From: Chitinophagaceae bacterium UBA3961
GTDB taxonomy: Bacteria > Bacteroidota > Bacteroidia > Chitinophagales > Chitinophagaceae
Length of the DNA stretch: 7,582 bases
Reading direction: 5' to 3'
Assembly (NCBI GenBank): GCA_002385265.1
Contig: DGDD01000254.1
Coordinates: forward strand, 1 to 7,582
Shown: positions 1-7,582 of the stretch, in pieces
How the letters are laid out: each line of letters starts with the position of its first letter
Position numbering within the stretch: position 1 is the stretch's first letter
Notes under the pieces: model-generated
Told to the model about the DNA's origin: nothing
The model's database searches: none
Seen by the model: the letters and a program-made list of their open reading frames with translations, nothing else
Position numbers and translations under genes: made by a program

Positions 1-1125
1 CCATGTATCATCTTCATCGATGAAATTGACGCAATTGGTAGAGCACGTGGGAAGAACGCCATCATGAGTAACGATGAACGCGAAAGCACCCTTAACCAAT
101 TATTGGTGGAAATGGATGGCTTTAGTGGTGAATCGGGTATCATTGTACTGGCGGCCACTAACCGTCCCGATGTATTGGACAGTGCCTTGTTGCGTCCGGG
201 TCGTTTCGATCGTCAAATAACAATTGACAAACCGGATTTAAAAGGCCGTGAAGCAATTTTTAAAGTGCACTTGAAACCAATCAAAATTTCTCAAACACTC
301 GATATACACAAACTTGCCGAACAAACACCAGGATTTGCCGGTGCCGACATCTCCAATGTTTGTAACGAAGCCGCTTTGATCGCAGCTCGTAAAGGAAAAG
401 AAGCAGTAGATATGGAAGACTTCCAAGATGCGGTAGACCGTGTAATTGGTGGTTTGGAGAAAAAGAACAAGATCATTTCTTCCGATGAGAAAAAAATCAT
501 CGCTTATCACGAAGCAGGACATGCTATTTGTGGTTGGTATTTAGAACATGCCTATCCGTTATTGAAAGTAACAATCGTACCAAGAGGTACCGCGGCTTTA
601 GGGTACGCGCAGTACACGCCTAAAGAACAATATTTGTACAATACAGATCAATTATTGGATCAAATTTGCATGACCTTGGGTGGTAGAGCCAGTGAAGATA
701 TCTTCTTCCATAAAATTTCTACAGGTGCTCAAAACGACTTGCAGCAAATTACCAGAATCGCTTACTCAATGGTAACGGTTTATGGTATGAATGATAAAGT
801 TGGAAATGTAAGTTTCTATGATCCTCAATCAGAGAATTCGTTTACAAAGCCTTATTCCGAAGAAACTTCGAAATTGATCGATGAGGAAGTTCGTAAGTTG
901 ATTGATGACGCTTATGAAAAAACCAAGCAATTGCTTACAGAAAAGAAAGCTCAAGTTGAAAAATTAGCGGAAGCTTTGCTGGATAAAGAAGTGTTATTCC
1001 AAAGTGATGTGGAAGCATTGATTGGAAAGCGTCCTTTTGAAGAAAAGAAAACCTTACAGGTAGGAGATGAAACTCATCTTGGCCCTTCAGCAACCGGAAC
1101 TTCAGGTACTGAAAACCCTGCTTAA
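1..1125 (+). CDS. ftsH: ATP-dependent zinc metalloprotease FtsH, C-terminal part (5' end outside window)
   Basis: Membrane-anchored AAA+ protease that extracts and degrades misfolded membrane proteins and some regulatory cytosolic proteins. The frame is open from base 1, giving 374 residues; the transmembrane N-terminus and Walker A lie upstream, so roughly the first 300 residues of a usual 650-700 residue protein are missing. Visible in order: Walker B (IIFIDEID, residues 3-10); the second region of homology ([10 protein letters not shown]...RPGRFDRQ, residues 52-72) with arginine-finger positions R65 and R68; the AAA lid; and the M41 peptidase domain with zinc site HEAGH at residues 170-174 and the third ligand Asp246 in GAQNDL. 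A short polar tail follows. The ATG at 64 is internal, not the start, because the Walker B lies before it. The next gene starts 11 bases after the stop, suggesting co-transcription. Identification is secure. Confidence 0.98.
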   Translation, partial: PCIIFIDEIDAIGRARGKNAIMSNDERESTLNQLLVEMDGFSGESGIIVLAATNRPDVLDSALLRPGRFDRQITIDKPDLKGREAIFKVHLKPIKISQTLDIHKLAEQTPGFAGADISNVCNEAALIAARKGKEAVDMEDFQDAVDRVIGGLEKKNKIISSDEKKIIAYHEAGHAICGWYLEHAYPLLKVTIVPRGTAALGYAQYTPKEQYLYNTDQLLDQICMTLGGRASEDIFFHKISTGAQNDLQQITRIAYSMVTVYGMNDKVGNVSFYDPQSENSFTKPYSEETSKLIDEEVRKLIDDAYEKTKQLLTEKKAQVEKLAEALLDKEVLFQSDVEALIGKRPFEEKKTLQVGDETHLGPSATGTSGTENPA

Positions 1126-1136
1126 TTCAATCAATC

Positions 1137-1772
1137 ATGCAGATCTCAGCAGCAAAAGAATCGATTTTAAAAAAAATAAGACAGGCGTTGACTCACTCAA
1201 CGCCTGTACCTTTTCCTCAATCGGATGCTACTGCTTCAGTATTCCAGCCTTCTTCGCAAGAATTGGAAATTCAGTTTGCTGAACAGTTCACCAAGCTTCA
1301 AGGTAAGTTTGTATACTGTGCTGATGTTGCAGAACTTATTGCAACCTTGAAGCAATTGGCAGATCAAAAAGGTTGGGGTAAGATTCATTTTAGAACCGAA
1401 GATGCAGCGCTTAGCCAATTACTGAAAGATCAGATTACACCCCACGATAATTTGGCAACTTGTGATGCAAGTATTACCCGCTGCGATTACTTGATTGCCA
1501 GAACCGGCACTATTGTGCTTTCTTCAGTTGAAGCGAGCGGAAGAACAACCAGCGTGTACGCTCCAATACATATTTGCATTGCCACTACTAAGCAGCTTGT
1601 ATATGACATTAAAGATGGATTGCAATTGATCCGCGATCAATACAACCAGCAACTCCCATCTTTGATCAGCTTTGCGACCGGTCCAAGCCGTACGGCTGAC
1701 ATCGAAAAGACCCTCGTTGTAGGGGTGCACGGTCCCAAAGAAGTCTATTGCTTTTTACTGGATCAAGGATAG
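1137..1772 (+). CDS. LUD-domain protein, LutC/YkgG family
   Basis: 211-residue protein of the LUD (LutC/YkgG, formerly DUF162) family. In Bacillus, LutC works with the iron-sulfur proteins LutA and LutB in L-lactate oxidation; no lutA or lutB is seen here, so the lactate role cannot be assumed. Family marks are the N-terminal helix with a PxPFP segment (residues 23-27), the ARTGTIVL strand (121-128), and the C-terminal block with TGPSRTADIE (181-190) and VVGVHGP (194-200), typical of LutC. The chosen ATG lies 11 bases after the ftsH stop and gives the usual N-terminus (AKESILKKIRQAL). From memory, an orphan LUD gene next to ftsH is a recurring arrangement in Bacteroidota, which suggests a housekeeping role of unknown nature. 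Codons 15-24 form a perfect 11-bp inverted repeat, annotated separately. Confidence 0.9.
   Translation: MQISAAKESILKKIRQALTHSTPVPFPQSDATASVFQPSSQELEIQFAEQFTKLQGKFVYCADVAELIATLKQLADQKGWGKIHFRTEDAALSQLLKDQITPHDNLATCDASITRCDYLIARTGTIVLSSVEASGRTTSVYAPIHICIATTKQLVYDIKDGLQLIRDQYNQQLPSLISFATGPSRTADIEKTLVVGVHGPKEVYCFLLDQG
1181..1207. terminator. Strong 11-bp hairpin inside the start of the LUD gene; terminator-like
   Basis: ACAGGCGTTGA (1181-1191), loop CTCAC, then TCAACGCCTGT (1197-1207): a perfect 11-bp stem with 6 G-C pairs. On the + strand it is followed by ACCTTTTCC, a poor U-tract. It is preceded by eight A residues (1169-1176), so read on the - strand the stem is followed by CTTATTTTTTTT, a good intrinsic-terminator tail. 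It starts 55 bases after the ftsH stop and lies wholly within codons 15-24 of the LUD gene. It could be a partial terminator or 3'-end stabiliser for ftsH mRNA, a block to antisense transcription, or chance. Structure is seen directly; function is inferred. Confidence 0.45.
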
Positions 1773-1783
1773 TCAGGGTTTCG

Positions 1784-1791
1784 TATCTTTA
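1784..1791 (+). promoter_or_regulatory. Possible Bacteroidota -7 promoter element (TATCTTTA)
   Basis: TATCTTTA matches the Bacteroidota -7 consensus TAnnTTTG except at the last base, and lies 4 bases before the chosen ATG (1796) of the cyclotransferase-like gene. No clear -33 TTTG is found 19-21 bases upstream. If used, transcripts would have almost no leader. Weak evidence. Confidence 0.25.
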
Positions 1792-1795
1792 TGGT

Positions 1796-2215
1796 ATGGA
1801 GCCAAAATCCTTAAAATTATTTGTGTATGGATCTCTTCGTCAAGGGTTCCATCATCCTGCTTATCAATACATCAGCAATTATTTTCGTTTTGTAGGGCCG
1901 GCAAAAGTAAAAGGCTTGCTCTACGACATGGGAGATTACCCCGCAGCCATTCCTGTTCATTCCGATCATTACATAGTAGGCGAGCTTTATGAGTTGAACC
2001 AGAAAGATGAATATGGCTGGGCTTTCGCGCAGCTTGACGATTATGAAGGAGTGAATGCAGAAATCGGAGAAATTCCTTTGTATAGAAGAGATTTGGCTAC
2101 CATTTTCTCAAACGGTTATACTACCGAAGCTTGGGTGTATTGGTACAATGGAAATGTGAGTGATCATCCCATTATTGAATCGGGCGATGTACTCGCGTAT
2201 CGCAATTCAAAATAG
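1796..2215 (+). CDS. Gamma-glutamylcyclotransferase-like (AIG2/YtfP family) protein
   Basis: 139-residue cytosolic protein of the gamma-glutamylcyclotransferase-like fold, whose members release 5-oxoproline from gamma-glutamyl amines or peptides; bacterial YtfP-type members often have unknown substrates. Visible marks: the N-terminal LFVYGSLRQG loop (residues 8-17) that forms the substrate cavity, LLYDMGDYPA (41-50), GELYEL (62-67), and QLDDYEG (79-85), where E84 is at the position of the catalytic glutamate of the family; YRRDL and AWVYWYNG follow. Length is normal. The start was set at 1796 because YGSL should sit near the N-terminus; an upstream in-frame ATG at 1748 would add 16 residues and overlap the LUD gene by 25 bases. 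It is 23 bases downstream of that gene and probably in the same unit. Fold is confident, substrate unknown. Confidence 0.88.
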   Translation: MEPKSLKLFVYGSLRQGFHHPAYQYISNYFRFVGPAKVKGLLYDMGDYPAAIPVHSDHYIVGELYELNQKDEYGWAFAQLDDYEGVNAEIGEIPLYRRDLATIFSNGYTTEAWVYWYNGNVSDHPIIESGDVLAYRNSK

Positions 2216-2248
2216 AAACTTTCCTTAAAAGCTCAATATTCTGTGCGC

Positions 2249-3040
2249 ATGCAGTTACCCGCAGGTAAAAAAATCTACTTTATTTCCGACTTCCATTTGG
2301 GAGTACCTGATCATGCCAGCAGCATCGCCCGAGAAAAAAAAATCATTTCTTTTTTAGAATCTGTTAAACATGAAACCGCCATGTTGTTCATTGTTGGCGA
2401 CATGTTTGATTTCTGGTATGAATACAGAACCGTTGTTCCGAAAGGCTTTGTTCGTCTCATGGGAACACTTGCACAATGGACCGATGAAGGCATTCCCATT
2501 CATTTCTTTGTAGGAAACCATGATATGTGGATGAAAGGATATTTCGAACAAGAGCTTAACATCCCAGTCTATCATCAACCTCAAGAATATGAATTCAATG
2601 GCATTCCTTTTTTAATTGGACATGGCGACGGACTAGGACCCGGCGATCATGGATATAAGATGCTCAAGAAAATTTTCCGAAATCCTGTTTGTCAGTGGTT
2701 GTTTGGAATACTGCCGCCTGCTTTTGGCATGGGTTTGGCAAACTTTTCCAGTGGCAGAAGCAGAGCCGTTACGGGTACGAATGATGGTACGTTTCTCGGA
2801 TCCGATAAAGAATGGCTGGTGCAATTCAGTGAAGATCAAATTAAACAAAAGAGTTACGAATACTTACTTTTCGGACATCGCCATTTACCGATCGATTATT
2901 TGTTATCGAACAAAAAGAGTCGGTACATCAATCTAGGCGATTGGATCAAATACGACACCTATGCAGTATTTGACGGAAGCGTTGTTTCGCTTCATAGTAT
3001 TGATCCGGAAAAGGAAAAATGGATCGTTCGTGTTTCATGA
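2249..3040 (+). CDS. lpxH: UDP-2,3-diacylglucosamine diphosphatase, LpxH type
   Basis: Calcineurin-like metallophosphoesterase of 263 residues. LpxH hydrolyses UDP-2,3-diacylglucosamine to lipid X and UMP, the fourth step of lipid A synthesis, as a peripheral enzyme on the inner membrane face. The two-metal ligand set is complete: D14 and H16 (DFHLG), D51 (GDMFDFW), N90 (GNHD), H125 (GHGDG), H210 and H212 (GHRH), corresponding to E. coli D8, H10, D41, N79, H114, H195 and H197. The GDMFDFWYE motif and the region RNPVCQWLFG...LPP (144-157) support LpxH over a generic phosphoesterase. ATG 2249 is chosen; a GTG at 2243 would add only two residues. The next gene's ATG overlaps its TGA stop, indicating translational coupling. 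Lipid A synthesis implies a Gram-negative host. Confidence 0.92.
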   Translation: MQLPAGKKIYFISDFHLGVPDHASSIAREKKIISFLESVKHETAMLFIVGDMFDFWYEYRTVVPKGFVRLMGTLAQWTDEGIPIHFFVGNHDMWMKGYFEQELNIPVYHQPQEYEFNGIPFLIGHGDGLGPGDHGYKMLKKIFRNPVCQWLFGILPPAFGMGLANFSSGRSRAVTGTNDGTFLGSDKEWLVQFSEDQIKQKSYEYLLFGHRHLPIDYLLSNKKSRYINLGDWIKYDTYAVFDGSVVSLHSIDPEKEKWIVRVS

Positions 3041-3837
3041 AGAAGCTAGTACTATACTTGATTATGTTGGCTCCAATTTGGGGACAGGCTCAAACGGAGT
3101 TCAAGCTGGAACGTTCGTTAGAAGGCAGTTTTTCTGATTTCACAGTTGATCCTTTACAACAAGTATTGACCATTTCTAAACAAGGTCAACTAAAGAAGTT
3201 TACTGCAAACGGTGATTCCTTGGCTGTTTTTAACGAGATGCGCCGACATGGCAAACTGTTTCGGATAGACGCCAGCAATCCATTGAAAGTTCTTCTATAT
3301 TTTAAAGACTTTGGGACCCTTGTTGTACTCGATCGATTCTTGAATAGAAGGGATGTGATCGATTTTAGAAAGTTGGGCCTACTACAGGTAAAAGCCATCG
3401 GTCAAGCATACGATAATGGTATTTGGGTTTATGATGAGCAAGCAGCAACCATTAAACACCTTGATGATGCCGGTAAAGTTGCCGATCAATTTTCAGACTT
3501 TCGTCAACTCTTCGACTCCATGCCATCGCCACAATTGATCGTAGATCAGAATAAATTTCTTTACCTCTACGATCAGCAACTGGGATTTTATGTTTTTGAC
3601 TATTATGGAAGTTTCAAAAGAAGAGTTCCGTATACGGGTTGGTCTGATGTGGTAATTATTAATGGGTTACTATTTGGAAGAAAAGGAGATATCCTGTACC
3701 GTTACGATGCTCAGTCATTCAGCTTATCAGAGTATAAAATAGACCCTTCTTGGAAAGCCGCTCAGAAAATTATCATTGCGCCTGAACGCATATATCTATT
3801 ATTTGAAGATAAGATCAGTATTTACAAGTATCAATAA
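3037..3837 (+). CDS. Exported protein of unknown function, beta-propeller-like
   Basis: 266 residues, not assigned to a named family. The N-terminus (MKKLVLYLIMLAPIWGQAQ) is a classic signal peptide with likely signal peptidase I cleavage after A18; there is no lipobox cysteine, so a soluble periplasmic or secreted protein is expected. The mature part has repeating short beta-rich units with aromatic or Asp-turn patterns (for example around residues 36-60, 127-150, 171-195, 211-235 and 244-265), resembling a degenerate beta-propeller that may close with the last strand (ISIYKYQ). No catalytic or metal motif is visible. The start at 3037 overlaps the lpxH stop as ATGA; a start at 3019 would place six extra residues before the signal peptide. 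Coupling to lpxH and the mscS gene 9 bases downstream suggest an envelope-related role, which is inference only. Confidence 0.8.
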   Translation: MKKLVLYLIMLAPIWGQAQTEFKLERSLEGSFSDFTVDPLQQVLTISKQGQLKKFTANGDSLAVFNEMRRHGKLFRIDASNPLKVLLYFKDFGTLVVLDRFLNRRDVIDFRKLGLLQVKAIGQAYDNGIWVYDEQAATIKHLDDAGKVADQFSDFRQLFDSMPSPQLIVDQNKFLYLYDQQLGFYVFDYYGSFKRRVPYTGWSDVVIINGLLFGRKGDILYRYDAQSFSLSEYKIDPSWKAAQKIIIAPERIYLLFEDKISIYKYQ

Positions 3838-3846
3838 AGAAGGATT

Positions 3847-4950
3847 ATGAAAGAGTTTTTGAATCGGGTGATATTAGACAATCCTGTTAAGAGTTATCTC
3901 TGGGTAATTGGCATCATTTTCATCGTTTTCTTATTCAAGCACTACTTGTCGAGATACATTGCAGGCTTGCTGTTTCGTGTTGTGAAGAAAGTGGCAAGAG
4001 GAGTAGACAAAACCACATTCGTGAACCTTGTAGTAGCTCCTTTAAAGACCTTCTTACTCATTCTGATCACCCTTATTGCCTTTGAGAAACTGCATTTCCC
4101 AACTACTCCTTTTTCAATACTGGGAGTTGAGATTGAGCCCAATTTCACCATTTATAAAGTTAGTTTTAGAACCATTGTTGACAGTATCAGCATTATAGTA
4201 TTGATCATTTCCTTTATTTGGTTATTGAGACGAGTGATCGATTTCATTGCAATGATCTTGGAGCAAAAAGCCAATTTAACGGCTGATCAAACCGATAACC
4301 AACTGATTGTTTTCTTTAAAGATTTCTTCAAAGTTGTATTGGTTATTAACGGAGTATTGTTGTGCCTAAAATTTGGATTCCATCTTAATATTGGAAGTTT
4401 TCTTACCGGTCTTAGTATCGCCAGTGCTGCTTTTGCCTTGGCGTTCCGCGAAAGCTTGGAAAACTTTATTGCCTCTTTTATTATCTTCTTTGATAAGCCT
4501 TTTACTACCGGCGATTTGGTAAAAGTTCAGAACATTACCGGAACGGTGGAGAAAATTGGATTGAGGAGTACACGGATTCGGACCGATCAGAAAACCTTTC
4601 TAACCATGCCTAATAAGCAAATGGTAGATAGTATCATGGATAACCTAACATTGCGCACGCAGCGTAGAGGGTTTATTCAATTAGACTTGCAAGCCAATAC
4701 ACCGGCTGATGCCGTTCAGCAATTGCTTTTGAGCATAGAAGCGATTCTAAAGCGCAAAAAGGAGTTTGTAGAAAACTACAGTGTATTTCTTTCGGATATT
4801 ACACGCACCGGCTATATTGTACAAGTAGAATTTTTTACACCAACCGTACCAATTGCGCAGTTCAATGCAGGCAGACAAGAAATCAATCTTGCCATCATTC
4901 AGCAATTGAAAGAATTGGGAATTAAGCTTTCTGTAAAAGACCCCGAATAA
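3847..4950 (+). CDS. MscS-family mechanosensitive ion channel
   Basis: 367-residue inner-membrane channel expected to open under membrane tension and release solutes during hypo-osmotic shock. Hydrophobic segments lie at about residues 16-40, 65-85 and 109-132, then 158-178, followed by the MscS pore helix and signature: Gly/Ala-rich GLSIASAAFALAF (188-200), RESLENFIASFIIFF, and DKPFTTGDLV (216-225), the FxxPFxxGDxV-type motif opening the cytosolic beta domain. The soluble part includes GTVEKIGLRSTRIRT (232-246) and MPNK (254-257), usual for the family, then an alpha/beta C-terminal domain. It has more membrane segments than minimal E. coli MscS (three), as in many bacterial homologues. Start ATG 3847 has AGAAGGA just upstream (3838-3844), though closer to the ATG than ideal. 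The gene ends exactly where the convergent MerR gene ends. Confidence 0.93.
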   Translation: MKEFLNRVILDNPVKSYLWVIGIIFIVFLFKHYLSRYIAGLLFRVVKKVARGVDKTTFVNLVVAPLKTFLLILITLIAFEKLHFPTTPFSILGVEIEPNFTIYKVSFRTIVDSISIIVLIISFIWLLRRVIDFIAMILEQKANLTADQTDNQLIVFFKDFFKVVLVINGVLLCLKFGFHLNIGSFLTGLSIASAAFALAFRESLENFIASFIIFFDKPFTTGDLVKVQNITGTVEKIGLRSTRIRTDQKTFLTMPNKQMVDSIMDNLTLRTQRRGFIQLDLQANTPADAVQQLLLSIEAILKRKKEFVENYSVFLSDITRTGYIVQVEFFTPTVPIAQFNAGRQEINLAIIQQLKELGIKLSVKDPE

Positions 4951-5664
4951 TTAAAGACTGGCTTTCACTTCTAAGAAAAACGATTTCATCTTTCTGAGAG
5001 ATTCAATCATTTCATGGCGTTCTTGTGCCTTTTTGTTCTTTTTCAGGAAGTCTTTTGCGCCTTCAATGGTCAATTTGCGTCTGCGAAGCAGATCGTGGAT
5101 CAATTGGAGGTTCTTAATGTCGACCGGACGGAAGAGGCGGTCGCCTTTGCGGTTGGTTCTAGGCTGAATCATATCGAACTCATTGGTCCAAAAGCGAATC
5201 AATGAAGTATTTACATGAAACATTTCTGCCACTTCCCCAATAGGATAGTATTGTTTTTGGAACAGTACTTCATCATCGGGAATATTAATTAAATCGGCCT
5301 CGGCTGCAATCGCTTTCAGCGATTTTCTACCGCGGGTAGATTTTGTACGAAGGGCGCTATTGTTATTGGTGCTATTGATAACGGGTTTGGCTACGATGCT
5401 TTCCAATTCAGTAGCTTCAATGGCAGAAACCTCAATCACTTCGGGAAGCGCTACCGGGGTCTCTTCTTCTACTGTTTCAACCGTTTCTTGAACGGGAACA
5501 ACAGTTTTCAATGCCTTGAGGCGCACACCTACGTTCACGGGTGGCTCTTCGCTCATCGGTTTCGCTACTGGTTCTTGCACTTCATGGTTGATCGCTTCTT
5601 CGGCTGCTCCAAAATCGTCGAATGAGAAAGCGATTTGCGTGAATTTTGTACTAGTGTTTGCCAT
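4951..5664 (-). CDS. MerR-type transcriptional regulator with long acidic N-terminal extension
   Basis: 237-residue DNA-binding protein. The MerR winged helix-turn-helix is at residues 138-210: YYPIGEVAEMFHVNTSLIRFWTNEF is the recognition segment (motifs at 140-163), followed by the wing (RTNRKGDRLFRPVDIKNL) and a helix (IHDLLRRRKLTIEGAKDFL). Usual MerR proteins begin with this domain; here about 135 residues precede it, rich in Glu, Val, Pro and Thr and probably disordered, ending in a basic patch RTKSTRGRKSLK (106-117) that includes a weak AT-hook-like RGRK. After the HTH only a short helical tail (211-237) remains, with no effector-binding domain or metal-binding cysteines, so the signal sensed is unknown. 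The tail could be the dimerisation coil. The start is the CAT at 5662-5664. It is divergent from gyrB and convergent with mscS. Confidence 0.88.
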   Translation of the reverse strand: MANTSTKFTQIAFSFDDFGAAEEAINHEVQEPVAKPMSEEPPVNVGVRLKALKTVVPVQETVETVEEETPVALPEVIEVSAIEATELESIVAKPVINSTNNNSALRTKSTRGRKSLKAIAAEADLINIPDDEVLFQKQYYPIGEVAEMFHVNTSLIRFWTNEFDMIQPRTNRKGDRLFRPVDIKNLQLIHDLLRRRKLTIEGAKDFLKKNKKAQERHEMIESLRKMKSFFLEVKASL

Positions 5665-5673
5665 AATCAGGGG

Positions 5674-5681
5674 TAAAGATA
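5674..5681 (-). promoter_or_regulatory. Possible -7 promoter element for the MerR gene (TATCTTTA)
   Basis: On the - strand TATCTTTA lies 9 bases before the ATG of the MerR gene and matches TAnnTTTG except for the last base. No good -33 TTTG is seen at the expected spacing. A start of transcription here would leave a leader of only a few bases. The same octamer sits before the cyclotransferase-like gene. Weak. Confidence 0.3.
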
Positions 5682-5718
5682 AGCAAGCGACCTATTGGAA
5701 TACCTCCCTTCTAACTGA

Positions 5719-5727
5719 TGTGGAAAA
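5719..5727 (+). other. DnaA-box-like nonamer (TGTGGAAAA)
   Basis: TGTGGAAAA is the complement of TTTTCCACA, one base from the consensus DnaA box TTATCCACA. It is followed by a degenerate copy (TTGGTGAAGAA, 5729-5739). Only one reasonable box is found in the 207-base gap beside gyrB, so an origin is not supported; a single regulatory or chance site is as likely. Confidence 0.2.
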
Positions 5728-5793
5728 GTTGGTGAAGAACTGCCTGTTAGTGAGCTTTTTAGAACCGAAAAAAGTGGGTAACATTGGCCCTTC

Positions 5794-5804
5794 AAAATCG
5801 GCGC
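5794..5804 (+). repeat. Upstream copy of 11-bp direct repeat AAAATCGGCGC
   Basis: Identical to 5848-5858, with starts 54 bases apart. This copy lies just upstream of the predicted gyrB -7 element, where the -33 element would be, and also forms the left arm of an inverted repeat (5794-5818). Confidence 0.6.
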
Positions 5805-5818
5805 TTAGCCGCTATTTT
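5794..5818. repeat. Inverted repeat abutting the gyrB promoter
   Basis: AAAAT+CGGC (5794-5802), loop GCTTA (5803-5807), then GCCG (5808-5811), a two-base bulge CT, and ATTTT (5814-5818): nine pairs broken by one bulge. It ends two bases before the predicted -7 element, so as DNA it could be an operator. Transcription is expected to begin downstream, so it would not be part of the gyrB mRNA. Confidence 0.4.
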
Positions 5819-5820
5819 AG

Positions 5821-7582
<1,762 letters not shown>

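Noticed and set aside
238..522. A 94-codon - strand open frame inside ftsH
   Set aside because: Antisense to highly conserved FtsH domains; composition is that of a shadow frame with Phe and Cys runs and no motif.
1101..1113. TTCAG-GTA-CTGAA dyad near the ftsH 3' end
   Set aside because: Only 5 bp of stem with a 3-base loop inside coding sequence; expected by chance.
1067..1282. A 71-codon + strand frame across the ftsH-LUD junction
   Set aside because: Both flanking real genes explain this DNA in other frames; the product resembles no family.
2649..2936. A 95-codon + strand frame inside lpxH
   Set aside because: Overlaps the conserved LpxH reading frame; no start signal or recognisable domain.
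5755..5774. CTTTTT / AAAAAG pairing in the MerR-gyrB gap as a terminator
   Set aside because: Six nearly all A-T pairs, no U-tract, and no gene ends nearby.

Overview
The window looks like chromosomal DNA of a Bacteroidota bacterium, most likely a member of the Chitinophagaceae or a close relative. The reasons are: the GyrB and FtsH sequence types; an ftsH gene followed directly by a LUD-domain (LutC/YkgG) gene; promoter elements of the Bacteroidota type (TAnnTTTG); A-rich leaders with little Shine-Dalgarno sequence; and a signal peptide ending in the ...GQAQ style common in the group. This assignment is inferred from reading the sequence, with no database search. No mobile element, tRNA, rRNA, CRISPR array or recognisable defence locus is present. 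The region is essentially housekeeping.

Layout. Bases 1-4950 carry six genes on the + strand with very small gaps or overlaps, consistent with one transcription unit or overlapping units. In order they are: the 3' part of ftsH (membrane AAA+ zinc protease); a LUD-domain protein; a small gamma-glutamylcyclotransferase-fold protein; an LpxH-type UDP-2,3-diacylglucosamine diphosphatase for lipid A synthesis; an exported protein of unknown function that looks like a beta-propeller and overlaps lpxH by 4 bases; and an MscS-family mechanosensitive channel. On the - strand, abutting the channel gene stop-to-stop, is a MerR-type DNA-binding protein with a long acidic N-terminal extension (4951-5664). 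A 207-base divergent intergenic region separates it from gyrB (5872 to the window end, 3' end missing).

How the genes fit together. Four of the six + strand products have, or are expected to have, envelope roles: membrane proteolysis (FtsH), lipid A synthesis (LpxH), an exported protein and an osmotic safety valve (MscS). In E. coli FtsH controls lipid A synthesis by degrading LpxC, so FtsH and LpxH in one cluster is suggestive, but a functional link here is only inference.

The most notable non-coding signals are two. The first is a perfect 11-bp inverted repeat inside the first codons of the LUD gene, 55 bases after the ftsH stop, with an A-tract on one side. The second is an 11-bp direct repeat (AAAATCGGCGC) flanking the predicted gyrB promoter, whose upstream copy is also half of a small inverted repeat. 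I did not find convincing evidence of a new multi-gene system.
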